A stretch of DNA of 35,092 nt from Desulfobacterales bacterium. Lineage in GTDB: Bacteria; Desulfobacterota; Desulfobacteria; Desulfobacterales; JAFDCJ01. Below the pieces are notes generated by a model. It was given only the letters and a program-made list of their open reading frames with translations. It was not told the DNA's origin and searched no databases. A program made the translations under genes and the position numbers. Every line of letters begins with the position of its first letter. Position 1 is the stretch's first letter. Location: the NCBI GenBank assembly GCA_030066155.1, contig JASJCE010000019.1, positions 1-35,092 of the forward strand. Reading direction: 5' to 3'. This document shows positions 1 to 8,270 of the stretch, in pieces.

Positions 1-109
1 AAGCCCTGAGTTAAACCCCTTTAAAACATCGACAGTCAAGTTCGTTGGCACCCGGTCGGCAAAAACCGTGCGGCTAAATCTGGCAATGCCTACAAACAAA
101 GGCAACCCT

Positions 110-136
110 GAACGGTGAACCTTGAACCTGTGAACG
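110..136. repeat. Short iterated-word block (GAAC words)
   Basis: Four GAAC-started words in a row (GAACGGT, GAACCTT, GAACCTGT, GAAC). No reverse-complement partner is visible nearby, but it resembles the word blocks in other spacers of this window. The first 109 bases hold no gene I can name; the frame starting at base 2 stays open to a TGA at 116-118 and could be the tail of a gene entering from the left edge, but it is too short to judge. Confidence 0.5.
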
Positions 137-151
137 CTTACAATAGTTCGG

Positions 152-604
152 CTATAATCGCAAGATCATGATGTCATAATCTGAGTCACTAAAACCAGAT
201 TTTCGATACGCCTTAATTGCCCGTTTATTATTCCTATGAACATATAGACGCAGTTCAATTGCATCTTCTGTCATTGCCACATTTTTTACTTCCTGTAAAA
301 GATTATTCATCAGCCCTTTGCCACGATGGCCCGGCAGCAAATACATGCTCTGAATCCACCAATAGAAGGCGCAATTCCAGTCACTCCATTCCTTGACCAC
401 GGAAACGCTGCCGACAGGTTCTTGATTTTCATTTTCTAATACCCAGTAACGAGCAATACTTGGATTTTCAAGCCCGGCTTTTATTCCCCTTCGAATTTTA
501 TCTGAGGCCTTATCGATGCCTTCTGCTTCATTGGCCTCAGCGACAGTAAATTCAACGAGATTTTCTAAATCATTTAAATCTGCATTTCGTACCTTATATT
601 TCAT
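152..604 (-). CDS. GNAT family N-acetyltransferase
   Basis: A 150-residue single-domain acetyltransferase of the GNAT fold, expected to move an acetyl group from acetyl-CoA to an amine; the substrate cannot be read from the sequence. The acetyl-CoA pyrophosphate-binding motif is visible as HRGKGLMNNLL near residues 93-103, preceded by the strand SMYLLPG, and the C-terminal half ends with the usual RAIKAYRKSGF helix-strand (a tyrosine/phenylalanine pair typical of the family). Length matches the family. The ATG at 604 is supported by an AGGA-like site about ten bases upstream. It lies at the 3' end of a minus-strand run, 55 bp downstream of the amidohydrolase gene, and may be read from the same transcript or alone. 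Function beyond the family level is inference. Confidence 0.85.
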   Translation of the reverse strand: MKYKVRNADLNDLENLVEFTVAEANEAEGIDKASDKIRRGIKAGLENPSIARYWVLENENQEPVGSVSVVKEWSDWNCAFYWWIQSMYLLPGHRGKGLMNNLLQEVKNVAMTEDAIELRLYVHRNNKRAIKAYRKSGFSDSDYDIMILRL

Positions 605-659
605 CTTTTAAAGATCCTAAATCAGGATTTACAGATATCAGACGATTCTCTTTAAATGA

Positions 660-2087
660 CTATTTCCCATTTAAAAGTTCGGGTGCGTTGTAGAATAGAT
701 TATGAGCAAGGTCCGAAACGACGATGGGTATACCCCTGGCGATTAACTCCTTCCTGCCTGCTTCAGTGGTGACGATGGTACCGTCTTTGCCGGTTACAAC
801 TCCGCCGACCATAATGACTTTCCCACCGGCCATAGTTAATACCGCTTCCTGCTTATTCATATCCACGATCACAATATCGGCGTCGGCACCGGGAGTCAGG
901 TGGCCTTTGTCGGGTAAACCGAGCATTTGGGCCGGCACATAACAGCACTTTTGAACAAATTCGGTCAGGGTCAGGGCGTTGAAGCGAACCAGGCTGAGGC
1001 CGTGGCTGAGCAGAAAGTTGCGGGGGATGCCGCCGCCGTCCGTGGCCAGGGCCGGGATGATGAAACGGCCGGTTTTGTCTTTCTCGGTGGCGGTTATGAG
1101 GGCCACAGCGCGACTGTTGACCGGGAAGGAGACCGTTGCCTCAAAATTCATTTCCTTCAGGTATGCCGCGCCCTCGTCGGGTTTCATATAAATAACCTCT
1201 CGCGCTGTGGGCTTTTGAACCTGCATGTAGCCGTCATCTGCAGCTTTCAACATGGCTTCGGCATTCAGGTCATAGCCGCCCATCTCGAGGCAGGTGCGGG
1301 TAACATGGCTGCGGGGTCTGCCGTTCTCCAGTTGGGCGGAGGTTCCGTTGTAGGGCCCGAGGTAGGTTTCGCTGACCAGATGGGGTTTGGCAGCCAGTGC
1401 ATTCAGGGCGATCATGGCCTCTTCTACCGGCGATCCGTGGGTCAGACCGCGGCAGTAGGCCGGAATGTGACAGACATGGAGGTGGTTGGTGTCGGCCAGC
1501 TCCAGCGCCTCCAGCAGGCCGCGCAGGTTGCTGCCGTTTTGGGTGGTACCGCAGTGAAAGGCGACGTAGGCCCCGGCCGCGTTGGCAACCTCGATTGCTG
1601 CCCGGGTCGTTTCAGGTGTCAGGGGATGGTGGCCTCCCAGAATTTTTAGACCCAGCGCACCATCCGCCAGCGATCGATCCAGATAGTCACTCAACTCCTG
1701 CCGGCCGGCATTCGGCCCGCTGATGCTGACCCCCGGATCGAGGCGATTGAGCGGAGCGACGCTGATTCCCGATCCGGCGATAGCCATGCTTTCGATCACA
1801 TCTTCCACAAAACCGCCGCACTCCAGAGCACAGGTCACACCGGCCCGGGCCAGCATCTGAAAACCAAGCGAACGGGACTGTGGTGTCAGGTGGACGTGGG
1901 TATCCACGAGGCCCGGCAGAACGAGTTTGCCGGTAGCGTCATATACCTGCCTGGCCTGACCCGGATCGATTTCGGATTTCACCCGGGTGACGTTGCCACG
2001 GTTAATGCCAACGTCAAAGCGGCCATCTTTGCCGCCGGCAGCGTCCACCAGGTGTCCGTTCTTAATCAGATAATCGAATTTTTTCAT
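660..2087 (-). CDS. Amidohydrolase-superfamily metal-dependent hydrolase
   Basis: A 475-residue TIM-barrel amidohydrolase of the D-aminoacylase/dihydroorotase/dihydropyrimidinase-like group. The metal-binding HxH is at residues 64-66 (DTHVHL), a candidate bridging lysine at 148 (LGLKILGGHH), histidines at 178 (AFHCG) and 202-207 (HLHVCH), and the late aspartate in ATDGGG. The C-terminal beta sandwich strand is seen in PGADADIVIVD. The residue set fits a two-metal enzyme hydrolysing a C-N bond in a cyclic or linear amide. The true substrate is unknown. Its ATG overlaps the TAA stop of the upstream gene (TAATG), which indicates translational coupling with the RNase Z-like gene, so the two products are probably made together. 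The pairing with an MBL-fold hydrolase is not one I recognise from a named pathway. Confidence 0.85.
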   Translation of the reverse strand: MKKFDYLIKNGHLVDAAGGKDGRFDVGINRGNVTRVKSEIDPGQARQVYDATGKLVLPGLVDTHVHLTPQSRSLGFQMLARAGVTCALECGGFVEDVIESMAIAGSGISVAPLNRLDPGVSISGPNAGRQELSDYLDRSLADGALGLKILGGHHPLTPETTRAAIEVANAAGAYVAFHCGTTQNGSNLRGLLEALELADTNHLHVCHIPAYCRGLTHGSPVEEAMIALNALAAKPHLVSETYLGPYNGTSAQLENGRPRSHVTRTCLEMGGYDLNAEAMLKAADDGYMQVQKPTAREVIYMKPDEGAAYLKEMNFEATVSFPVNSRAVALITATEKDKTGRFIIPALATDGGGIPRNFLLSHGLSLVRFNALTLTEFVQKCCYVPAQMLGLPDKGHLTPGADADIVIVDMNKQEAVLTMAGGKVIMVGGVVTGKDGTIVTTEAGRKELIARGIPIVVSDLAHNLFYNAPELLNGK

Positions 2088-3091
2088 TATGAGAAACGCT
2101 CAAAAGCATCCATGGCCTCCTGGTAAAGGAGATCTTCCTGATCGGTATATCTGGGGGAAAAGTGAAAAATACTGAACTGTCTGACACCGGCCCGGGCGGC
2201 AATTTTGCCGGCCTGGTGTGCGGTGAGATGGTGCTTCCGATCGGCAAGTTGCCGGTCTTTTTCCAGGAATACGGCTTCAATATACAAATGGTCCGAATCC
2301 CGGGCCAGATTCGTGATTTTTTCCCGATTGGTTTGGCTGTAGGCCACATCAGTTATGTAGGTGATCTTTTGGCCGGGAGAAATCCGGGCAATCTGTCGGG
2401 CAAGGTCGCCCAGAACAAACTGATTTTTTTTCGGCTGTCCTGGACCTTTTACGACAAATAATTCAGCGGGGTCCGTCTGGCTGTAGAGGGTCTGTTTAAA
2501 ATCCGTCAGCCAGGGTCCCGGCTCCAGATTTAGGCGATTCAGTCCTTCCTTGATGATGTTGACGTGGAATCGTTCCCTAATCGACAGTCCCAGGCATGGG
2601 ATTTGATGGTCAAGGATAGCGGCTGAGATGTGAAATGCCGGTTCCCTGTATAATATACCGTCAAACGGCTGCCGGACTGCTTCGCCCAATGGCTTGAACC
2701 GATCCTTGCAACAGTAGCTGCGGCCAATTTTACAGTCCGGATGGACCTCTGTGACCTCCAGAACCAGCGGGTAATTGTATTTAGCCGCCAGGTTCCAATT
2801 ATATCCGGACAGTTTGCCTTCTACATGTTTGATGAAATCCCGGGGGCCGCACAGCGAAAGCGTTCTTTCGCGACCCAGCATCAGGCGCAGCAGATGGTCG
2901 AAGCCGATAAAATGGTCCATGTGGGTGTGGGTTACAAAAACATGGCTGATTTTAAGAAGATCTCGGCTCGTGACGCCACTGATATCACCGAGATCGAAGA
3001 GCAGGGCACGATTTTGGAAAACAAAAGGGATGAAGAGCCCGGGATCATGGAAAGGGTCATTGATCAACCTGGGATTGAAGCTGGGACGCAT
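2087..3091 (-). CDS. RNase Z-like metallo-beta-lactamase-fold hydrolase
   Basis: A 334-residue MBL-fold protein with the signature HTHMDH at residues 55-60, a following histidine at 66, a histidine at 162 (LDHQIP), an aspartate at 248 (YITDVAY) and the HHLTAHQAG block around 287-294 that corresponds to the HSTA-type motif of RNase Z. The C-terminal FHFSPRY is also shared with RNase Z/ElaC. This is close to a complete two-zinc site, so it is probably active as a tRNA 3'-processing nuclease or a related phosphodiesterase. The long insert between residues about 110 and 240 is larger than in compact RNase Z and may be a variant exosite arm. It is coupled by one-base TAATG overlaps to both its upstream neighbour (unknown 140-aa protein) and its downstream neighbour (amidohydrolase). 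Whether this is the main tRNase Z of the cell cannot be judged here. Confidence 0.82.
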   Translation of the reverse strand: MRPSFNPRLINDPFHDPGLFIPFVFQNRALLFDLGDISGVTSRDLLKISHVFVTHTHMDHFIGFDHLLRLMLGRERTLSLCGPRDFIKHVEGKLSGYNWNLAAKYNYPLVLEVTEVHPDCKIGRSYCCKDRFKPLGEAVRQPFDGILYREPAFHISAAILDHQIPCLGLSIRERFHVNIIKEGLNRLNLEPGPWLTDFKQTLYSQTDPAELFVVKGPGQPKKNQFVLGDLARQIARISPGQKITYITDVAYSQTNREKITNLARDSDHLYIEAVFLEKDRQLADRKHHLTAHQAGKIAARAGVRQFSIFHFSPRYTDQEDLLYQEAMDAFERFS

Positions 3092-3513
3092 TACAGGGGC
3101 ATATACTTTTTTACTTGCTGATTAATGGTGAAATATATTTCTTCATCAGATCCGAATATATCCACCACATCCTTGTGGTTGATCAGCTTTTCGATCACGA
3201 AAGCCGTTACATAGAGGCTGACGATCTGGGGATTCGGAACAAGATTGCGAATGGGTGCGACCTGGTAGTCAATCTCAAAATCATCGAGACGGTTCAATTT
3301 TTCCAGGCATTTCTGGACTTGTTCCTCTAAAACATTCTTGTTGGTTGTCTCAACCAGACCGGTTTCAATTAATTTCGTAGCGATGCCATTGGCAAGCGGT
3401 TCAACGCAATCCTTGACTCTGGAGATCGCCAGTCGACGCACATGCTCTTTGGTCGACTCAATTTTAGACAAAATACTCGATTCGCGGGAGCTGGGTCGAA
3501 ACACCTTGGCCAT
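3091..3513 (-). CDS. Unknown conserved-looking 140-aa protein
   Basis: I do not recognise this protein. It is 140 residues, without signal peptide or membrane segment, basic at the N-terminus and mainly alpha-helical by eye, with an amphipathic segment around VLEEQVQKCLEKLNRL and an acidic stretch near the end (DIFGSDEEIYF). The ORF track starts at a TTG at 3531, but an AAGGTAG site lies five bases before an internal ATG at 3513 (MAKVF...), so I use that start. Its TAA stop overlaps the ATG of the RNase Z-like gene by one base, making it the first gene of a tightly coupled three-gene unit with the MBL hydrolase and amidohydrolase. It follows recJ on the same strand after a 141-bp spacer, so readthrough from recJ is possible. 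A role with the coupled hydrolases is inference from position only. Confidence 0.75.
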   Translation of the reverse strand: MAKVFRPSSRESSILSKIESTKEHVRRLAISRVKDCVEPLANGIATKLIETGLVETTNKNVLEEQVQKCLEKLNRLDDFEIDYQVAPIRNLVPNPQIVSLYVTAFVIEKLINHKDVVDIFGSDEEIYFTINQQVKKYMPL

Positions 3514-3654
3514 GAAATCTACCTTACGCAATCAAATGTTAGAGAATAAAGCTGGATTTGAAAATCCGGGTTCTGTTCCGGTAGAGCGCACCAGAATGCA
3601 ACCGTAAATTGATTGAATCATAATAATTCGGTATCAGGATTGCAAGAAAAAATG

Positions 3655-5373
3655 TCACTGCAAATCTTCGACGACGATTTGGGCGGCTTTCTGTCCGTTC
3701 CAGCGGTTCCAGCGGAGCCTGAAAACGGCCCGGGCAAAATGATTTGTCCGCTTCCGGTCACCATCGACATTGAACTGGATGGCTTGAAAAGCGGGCGAGT
3801 GACCCAAGGTTGACTGCCGCAATGTCATACGGCGGTGCCGTTTGCCCACGATTCGCGATGAAACAACCCGGATATCGGATGCCACGAAGAGTGGTTCGGG
3901 GTTGCCGGCACCGAAGGGCATCAAAGATTCCAGCTCGTCGATCAGGCTTCCTGAAATCACGGAAAAATCAATTTCACTGTCAACTTCGAGGGTTTGAGTC
4001 AATTTTTCAGGCTGAACCAGTTTTTGAATAGCCTCTTCGAAGGCTTCTTGAAATGTCTCAACATTTTCCTGACGAATTTTCAACCCGGCTGCCATGGTGT
4101 GTCCGCCCCAGGTCTGTAGATGCTTGGCGCAGCCGGACAGGGCTTGAAAAAGGTCGATGCCGGGAACACTTCTGGCCGAACCTTTTCCGATGCCGTCCTC
4201 CATCGAAATCAGAATAACCGGGCGATAATAGCGGTCCATAACCCGTGAAGCCACAATGCCGAGCAGACCCACATGCCAGCCGTCTTGGGCGAGGACCAAC
4301 GAGCGCCGCTTGAGCAGTGAAGGGTTGATCTTCAGGTACGATTCGATTTGGGCGAGGGTCGCCTGCTCCATTTGCTGTCTTCTTTGATTCAGGAGGTTTA
4401 AGGTGCGAGCCATATTTGCGGCGGTGCCGATATCGGTTTCGGTCAACAGTTCCACTGCCCGTGCTGCGTGATCCATACGGCCGGCGGCATTTAGCCGGGG
4501 CCCCAAACGGAAAGCGATATCTTCGGCATCGATTGCGCCACTTCCGATTCCACTGATATCTCCCAGAGCTGCCAGTCCGGGACGGTATCCGGCCCGAATC
4601 AGTTCAAGGCCGGTCTTGCAGAAAATACGATTTTCCCGGACCAGGGGGACCATATCTGCAATGGTTCCCAGTGCCACCAGATCGCAATAGTACTTCAGGT
4701 TGGGCTCCTGCCGTTCACGCCAAAAACCGTTTTCTCGCAGGTAAGTGCGCAGGCAGATCAGCAGGCAAAATGCTACCCCGACACCGGCCAGGTCCTGAAA
4801 TCCGGCCGGGCAGTCACTGCGCTTGGGATTTATGACAGCCAACGCCGGCGGCAGCTCATCTTCGATGTTGTGGTGGTCGGTGATGATCACATCAATGCCG
4901 GATTTATTGGCTGCCGCTATGGCTTCATGGCTGCTTGATCCGCAGTCAGCGGTGATGATCAAATCGAACTGATTCGGTCGAACGAAGTGCGAGATATGCC
5001 GGGCCTGGATACTGTAGCCTTCGGAGATGCGATGGGGAATATAATACGTCACATCAGCACCCGTATGGTGCAAAAAGTTCAGCAGGATCACGGTCGCGGT
5101 AATACCGTCCACGTCATAATCGCCGAAGATCAATATTTTTTCGCGGCGGCTAATCGCTCTATAGATGCGCTTGACGGCAGCTTGCATCCCGATCAAATCC
5201 GAGGGGCGGCGCAAATCTTTCAGGGATGCGTTTAGAAACCGGTTGGCGTCTCTAAGATTGCAAATATTGCGATTGGCGAGTACCGCTGCGGTGACCGGAT
5301 GACACTTCAACTGTTGACTTAATTCGCGGACGGTCAGCGGATCGGGCTGGAGCATATGCCACTGTTTTTTCAT
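3655..5373 (-). CDS. recJ: Single-stranded-DNA-specific exonuclease RecJ
   Basis: RecJ is a cytoplasmic 5'-3' exonuclease acting on single-stranded DNA in recombination and mismatch/base-excision repair. All DHH-family motifs are visible: GDYDVDG at residues 84-90, TADCG at 141-145, DHH at 166-168, then the DHHA1 region with LNAAGRMDHA and the GGH block (WGGHTMAAGL). The C-terminal OB-like domain follows to residue about 572, the usual length. The track ORF begins 35 codons earlier at a GTG, but that extension (VVKVRGKINN...) does not look like RecJ, whose N-terminus normally begins with a short basic-aromatic stretch such as MKKQW; I therefore start at the ATG at 5373, although no strong ribosome-binding site precedes it. 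It is divergent from the DUF4911-miaB block, sharing a promoter region of about 115 bp. Confidence 0.95.
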   Translation of the reverse strand: MKKQWHMLQPDPLTVRELSQQLKCHPVTAAVLANRNICNLRDANRFLNASLKDLRRPSDLIGMQAAVKRIYRAISRREKILIFGDYDVDGITATVILLNFLHHTGADVTYYIPHRISEGYSIQARHISHFVRPNQFDLIITADCGSSSHEAIAAANKSGIDVIITDHHNIEDELPPALAVINPKRSDCPAGFQDLAGVGVAFCLLICLRTYLRENGFWRERQEPNLKYYCDLVALGTIADMVPLVRENRIFCKTGLELIRAGYRPGLAALGDISGIGSGAIDAEDIAFRLGPRLNAAGRMDHAARAVELLTETDIGTAANMARTLNLLNQRRQQMEQATLAQIESYLKINPSLLKRRSLVLAQDGWHVGLLGIVASRVMDRYYRPVILISMEDGIGKGSARSVPGIDLFQALSGCAKHLQTWGGHTMAAGLKIRQENVETFQEAFEEAIQKLVQPEKLTQTLEVDSEIDFSVISGSLIDELESLMPFGAGNPEPLFVASDIRVVSSRIVGKRHRRMTLRQSTLGHSPAFQAIQFNVDGDRKRTNHFARAVFRLRWNRWNGQKAAQIVVEDLQ

Positions 5374-5488
5374 GATTGCCGAATACACCAGATTTGATCG
5401 ATGGACAAGTTTAAATATTTTATTGAAAAAAAAGCGGTTATGCTTATTATTGATTTTACCTCTGACTTTTACCACCACCTAATTAACG

Positions 5489-5755
5489 ATGCCAACTGAC
5501 TGCCATCTCACGCAAACCACCAGACAGCATTTTCGCGTTGATCGACGCGAAATCGCCTTTATTCGGTTCATTTTGGAGGCGTACGATGGCGTGGCAGTTG
5601 TCAAAACGCTGGATCCGGAGGTGGGACTCGTAGAATTTCAGATCGCTCCGGGGTGTGAACCCGATCTTGAAAGGATCTTGTGCGACCTCGGGCAGCATAT
5701 TATGATGGAGCCGATACGGTTATCAACCTATGCCAAACAGGTATCTTTACATTAA
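5489..5755 (+). CDS. DUF4911 domain protein
   Basis: An 88-residue protein with the layout of the DUF4911 family: a central strand-helix core FIRFILEAYDGVAVVKTLD followed by GLVEFQIAPGCEPDLERIL and a conserved ending near MMEPI. Members are small cytoplasmic proteins, often found next to miaB in Desulfobacterota; their biochemical role is not known to me. Its 3' end overlaps the start of miaB by 26 bases in another frame, which suggests coupled translation and a role linked to tRNA modification or to the same expression conditions. No strong ribosome-binding site is seen before the ATG at 5489. It is too regular in its hydrophobic pattern, and too well placed, to be a shadow ORF. Confidence 0.75.
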   Translation: MPTDCHLTQTTRQHFRVDRREIAFIRFILEAYDGVAVVKTLDPEVGLVEFQIAPGCEPDLERILCDLGQHIMMEPIRLSTYAKQVSLH

Positions 5756-7151
5756 TACTATCGGATGTCAGATGAATGTCTATGACTCCGAACAGATGGC
5801 GATGCGACTTGCCGAAGCCGGCTATCAGCAGACGGCAAAACTGGAAAAAGCAGATCTGGTTTTGCTCAATACGTGCACTGTCCGGGCTAAAGCAGAACAA
5901 AAAGCGTTCAGTTTTCTGGGGCGGCTTGCGAGTCTTAAAAAGAAGAAGCCGGCTCTGATTGTCGGGGTTGGAGGATGTATCGCCCAGCAGGAAGGCGATA
6001 AGATTCTGGAACGCGTGCCGCACGTCGACCTGGTGTTCGGAACCCGGGCCATGGACCGACTGCCGGCCCTGGTTGCCAAGATCGAGGCCAAGCGCCGTCG
6101 CATTGTCGATGTATCGATGTCCGAAGATTCGGATACACACAATCCGACTCCGGCCAACGCCGTCCACAATCCGGTGTCGCGGTTTGTGACCATTATGCGG
6201 GGCTGTGACAATTACTGTACCTATTGCGTTGTGCCCTATGTTCGGGGCAGGGAAACCAGCCGTCACCCGGATCGTATTATCGCTGAAATAAAATCCCTGG
6301 TGGCATACGGTGCGAAAGAGATCACCCTGCTCGGACAAAATGTAAACAGCTACGGCAAAAAGGAAGGCTTGCCCAGTTTTGCGAAACTCCTCGATCGTAT
6401 CCGGGACTTAGACGGTCTGTACCGCATCCGCTTTACCACATCACATCCAAAGGATTTTGGTGATGATCTTATCCATGCCTTTGAAACGAATGATAAATTG
6501 TGCCGGCATATCCATCTGCCGGTTCAATCCGGATCAAATCGGATACTGAAGCAGATGAACCGTAAATACACCCGGGAGCTCTACCTTGACAAAGTTGCCA
6601 AACTCAGAGATACTTGTCCTGATATCGCTATCACATCTGACATGATTGTCGGCTTTCCGGGCGAATCGCCGCATGACTTCGAAGAGACTATGGATTTGAT
6701 GCGAAAAGTGGAATTTGACGGTCTTTTCGCTTTTATGTATTCTGACCGTCCGAATGCAGCTGCCACGCGTTTTGGCGGTAAAATCTCAGACGACCAAAAA
6801 AACGAGCGGCTGCAAATCCTTCTGGACCTGCAAAAGTCCTATACGAAAGCCAAAAACAAGGCACTGATCGGGACGGTTCAAACCATCATTGCCGAAGGAC
6901 CCAGTAAGCGGCAGTCATCCGGCAGTTCGAAAGAACAGAGTCATGCGGTGCAATGGACCGGGCGTACGACGACCAATAAAGTTGTTAATTTTTACCACGA
7001 TGACTCGTCGGAAGATCGCGGCGCTTTATTACCGGGCTATCTGGTTCGGGTAGAAATTGAAAAAGCATATGCTCATTCACTGTGGGGAATGCCCGTCGAA
7101 ATTGAACCTACAGCCGATGGCTTGAAAGGAGAAAACAGTTATGCTGCATAA
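5730..7151 (+). CDS. miaB: tRNA-2-methylthio-N6-dimethylallyladenosine synthase MiaB
   Basis: MiaB is a radical-SAM methylthiotransferase that adds the 2-methylthio group to isopentenyl-A37 of tRNAs reading UNN codons. The UPF0004 N-terminal domain carries three cluster cysteines at residues 13 (TIGCQMN), 49 (LNTCTVR) and 83 (GGCIAQQ). The radical-SAM cluster is CDNYCTYC, with Cys159, Cys163 and Cys166. The GQNVNSYG and DMIVGFPGE blocks typical of this family follow, and a C-terminal TRAM domain occupies roughly the last 75 residues. Length (473 aa) is slightly longer than E. coli MiaB, mainly by a polar insert near residues 388-405 (GPSKRQSSGSSKEQ). It overlaps DUF4911 upstream and the DUF151 gene downstream by 11 bases, so the three form one unit ended by the terminator at 7712. 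Confidence 0.95.
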   Translation: MPNRYLYINTIGCQMNVYDSEQMAMRLAEAGYQQTAKLEKADLVLLNTCTVRAKAEQKAFSFLGRLASLKKKKPALIVGVGGCIAQQEGDKILERVPHVDLVFGTRAMDRLPALVAKIEAKRRRIVDVSMSEDSDTHNPTPANAVHNPVSRFVTIMRGCDNYCTYCVVPYVRGRETSRHPDRIIAEIKSLVAYGAKEITLLGQNVNSYGKKEGLPSFAKLLDRIRDLDGLYRIRFTTSHPKDFGDDLIHAFETNDKLCRHIHLPVQSGSNRILKQMNRKYTRELYLDKVAKLRDTCPDIAITSDMIVGFPGESPHDFEETMDLMRKVEFDGLFAFMYSDRPNAAATRFGGKISDDQKNERLQILLDLQKSYTKAKNKALIGTVQTIIAEGPSKRQSSGSSKEQSHAVQWTGRTTTNKVVNFYHDDSSEDRGALLPGYLVRVEIEKAYAHSLWGMPVEIEPTADGLKGENSYAA

Positions 7152-7638
7152 AGTAAGCATAGCGGGTCTGACGATGGATCCGGCATCGAATACGCCCATC
7201 ATTATTCTGAAATCGGAAGATAGCGAACAGGCCATTCCCATCTGGATTGGGCTGCTCGAAGCCACGTCTATCGCCTCTGCCCTGCAGGATATAAAATACG
7301 AACGACCGATGACCCATGACCTGTTCAAGAATTTTGCGGATACGCGAAAAATTTCAATCGCCAAGGTCGAGGTCTGCGATTTAAAGGACAACACCTTTTT
7401 TGCCAGGATCTATTTTGTTTCCGAAGACGGCAACTTCGATATGGATGCCCGTCCCAGCGATGCCATCGCCCTGGCCCTGCGGTTCGAGGCGCCAATTTTC
7501 GTTGAAGATGCCGTTATGCAAAAATCGAAGATCACAGATGGAGAGGCCGAGGTGGTGGATACGAGCGAAGAAGGCAAAAAGTGGGCGGATTACCTGGAGA
7601 ATCTGTCTCCAGATGATTTCGGAAAATACAAGATTTAA
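7141..7638 (+). CDS. Bifunctional nuclease family protein (DUF151)
   Basis: A 165-residue protein of the DUF151 family, founded on plant bifunctional nucleases and widespread in bacteria, where the role is less clear. The hallmark block DARPSDAIALALR is present near residues 101-113, preceded by the N-terminal strand pattern PIIILKSEDSEQAIPIWIG, which is also typical. It ends with an acidic tail. A good ribosome-binding site (AAAGGAG) stands before the ATG and within the last codons of miaB, and the genes overlap by 11 bases, so translation is coupled. The miaB-DUF151 arrangement is a recurrent one in Desulfobacterota as far as I know. Nuclease activity is family knowledge, not visible from a classical catalytic motif. 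Confidence 0.9.
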   Translation: MLHKVSIAGLTMDPASNTPIIILKSEDSEQAIPIWIGLLEATSIASALQDIKYERPMTHDLFKNFADTRKISIAKVEVCDLKDNTFFARIYFVSEDGNFDMDARPSDAIALALRFEAPIFVEDAVMQKSKITDGEAEVVDTSEEGKKWADYLENLSPDDFGKYKI

Positions 7639-7711
7639 TCCGGTCGGATTCCCCTCCCTTTTTCGGTCTGGCGTCCAGAATTTTTTACCGCTCTCAGATT
7701 ACCCGCATTTC

Positions 7712-7742
7712 AAGCGCCCACAACCCGTGGGCGCTTTTTTTT
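7712..7742 (+). terminator. Intrinsic terminator after the miaB unit
   Basis: A ten-base-pair perfect GC-rich stem (AAGCGCCCAC / GTGGGCGCTT) with a five-base loop is followed by an uninterrupted T-run. It closes the DUF4911-miaB-DUF151 transcript about 75 bp after the last stop. Confidence 0.93.
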
Positions 7743-7994
7743 ATTCAATTTTTTTTGGTTCCTGAAAATTCTTGAAAAATGAAAGATTTCCAAAGAAATC
7801 TGGAGGAATCGCGATTGTTCATAACTTGGGGATAATTGCCGATCTGTCTATAATTCCTAAAAAAAATACGGTCTCTCCAGATCGTTTAATATCAACGCAT
7901 CAGCACGATCTCGGTATTATTTCAATTCGATTCAGATGGTTATATATTGTTAATAACGTTTTTGTCTGAAAAAAAAAATCCCACTTAATTTGGT

Positions 7995-8022
7995 TTGACA
8001 CCCCGGAGTGGAATTATATAAG
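7995..8022 (+). promoter_or_regulatory. Putative sigma-70 promoter for the response-regulator gene
   Basis: A perfect -35 box TTGACA and a TATAAG -10 box are separated by 16 bp. Transcription would start near 8029 and give a leader of about 240 nt before the response-regulator ATG. The rest of the 528-bp spacer between the terminator and this gene is AT-rich and holds no convincing gene. Confidence 0.6.
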
Positions 8023-8149
8023 AAGCTCTCGGTTTTATCGACGTGTCGAATTGTTCAAAATTCCCGCCATTCCATAACAACCATAACCGAAAAACTCGAA
8101 ACCATTATCGCTCGTGCCGGGTGGTAATGTCGTTGTAAACCACAAAATA

Positions 8150-8163
8150 CACTATATATAGTG
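8150..8163. promoter_or_regulatory. 14-bp perfect palindrome in the response-regulator leader
   Basis: CACTATATATAGTG is a perfect 14-bp palindrome 107 bp before the response-regulator start and downstream of the proposed promoter. It could be an operator for a dimeric regulator or an alternative TATA-like -10 region. No second copy was noticed. Confidence 0.4.
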
Positions 8164-8270
8164 GGTCGACTTCCGTAGGCTTACAATATATTGTTGACTT
8201 TGTCGTTCAACTGATTTACCATGAATCCATTGAGGTCATCGAAATCGGGCAAGACATTCGGAGAGGATTA

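Noticed and set aside
2-118. Open frame at the left edge ending in TGA at 116-118
   Set aside because: Only 38 codons, no recognisable motif, and the stop lies inside a word repeat. It could be a gene tail but cannot be supported.
927-1649. 240-aa plus-strand ORF opposite the amidohydrolase gene
   Set aside because: Antisense shadow of a well-supported coding region with motifs on the other strand.
7772-7969. 65-aa ORF in the spacer before the response regulator
   Set aside because: AT-rich, no ribosome-binding site, no recognisable pattern, directly after the terminator T-runs.
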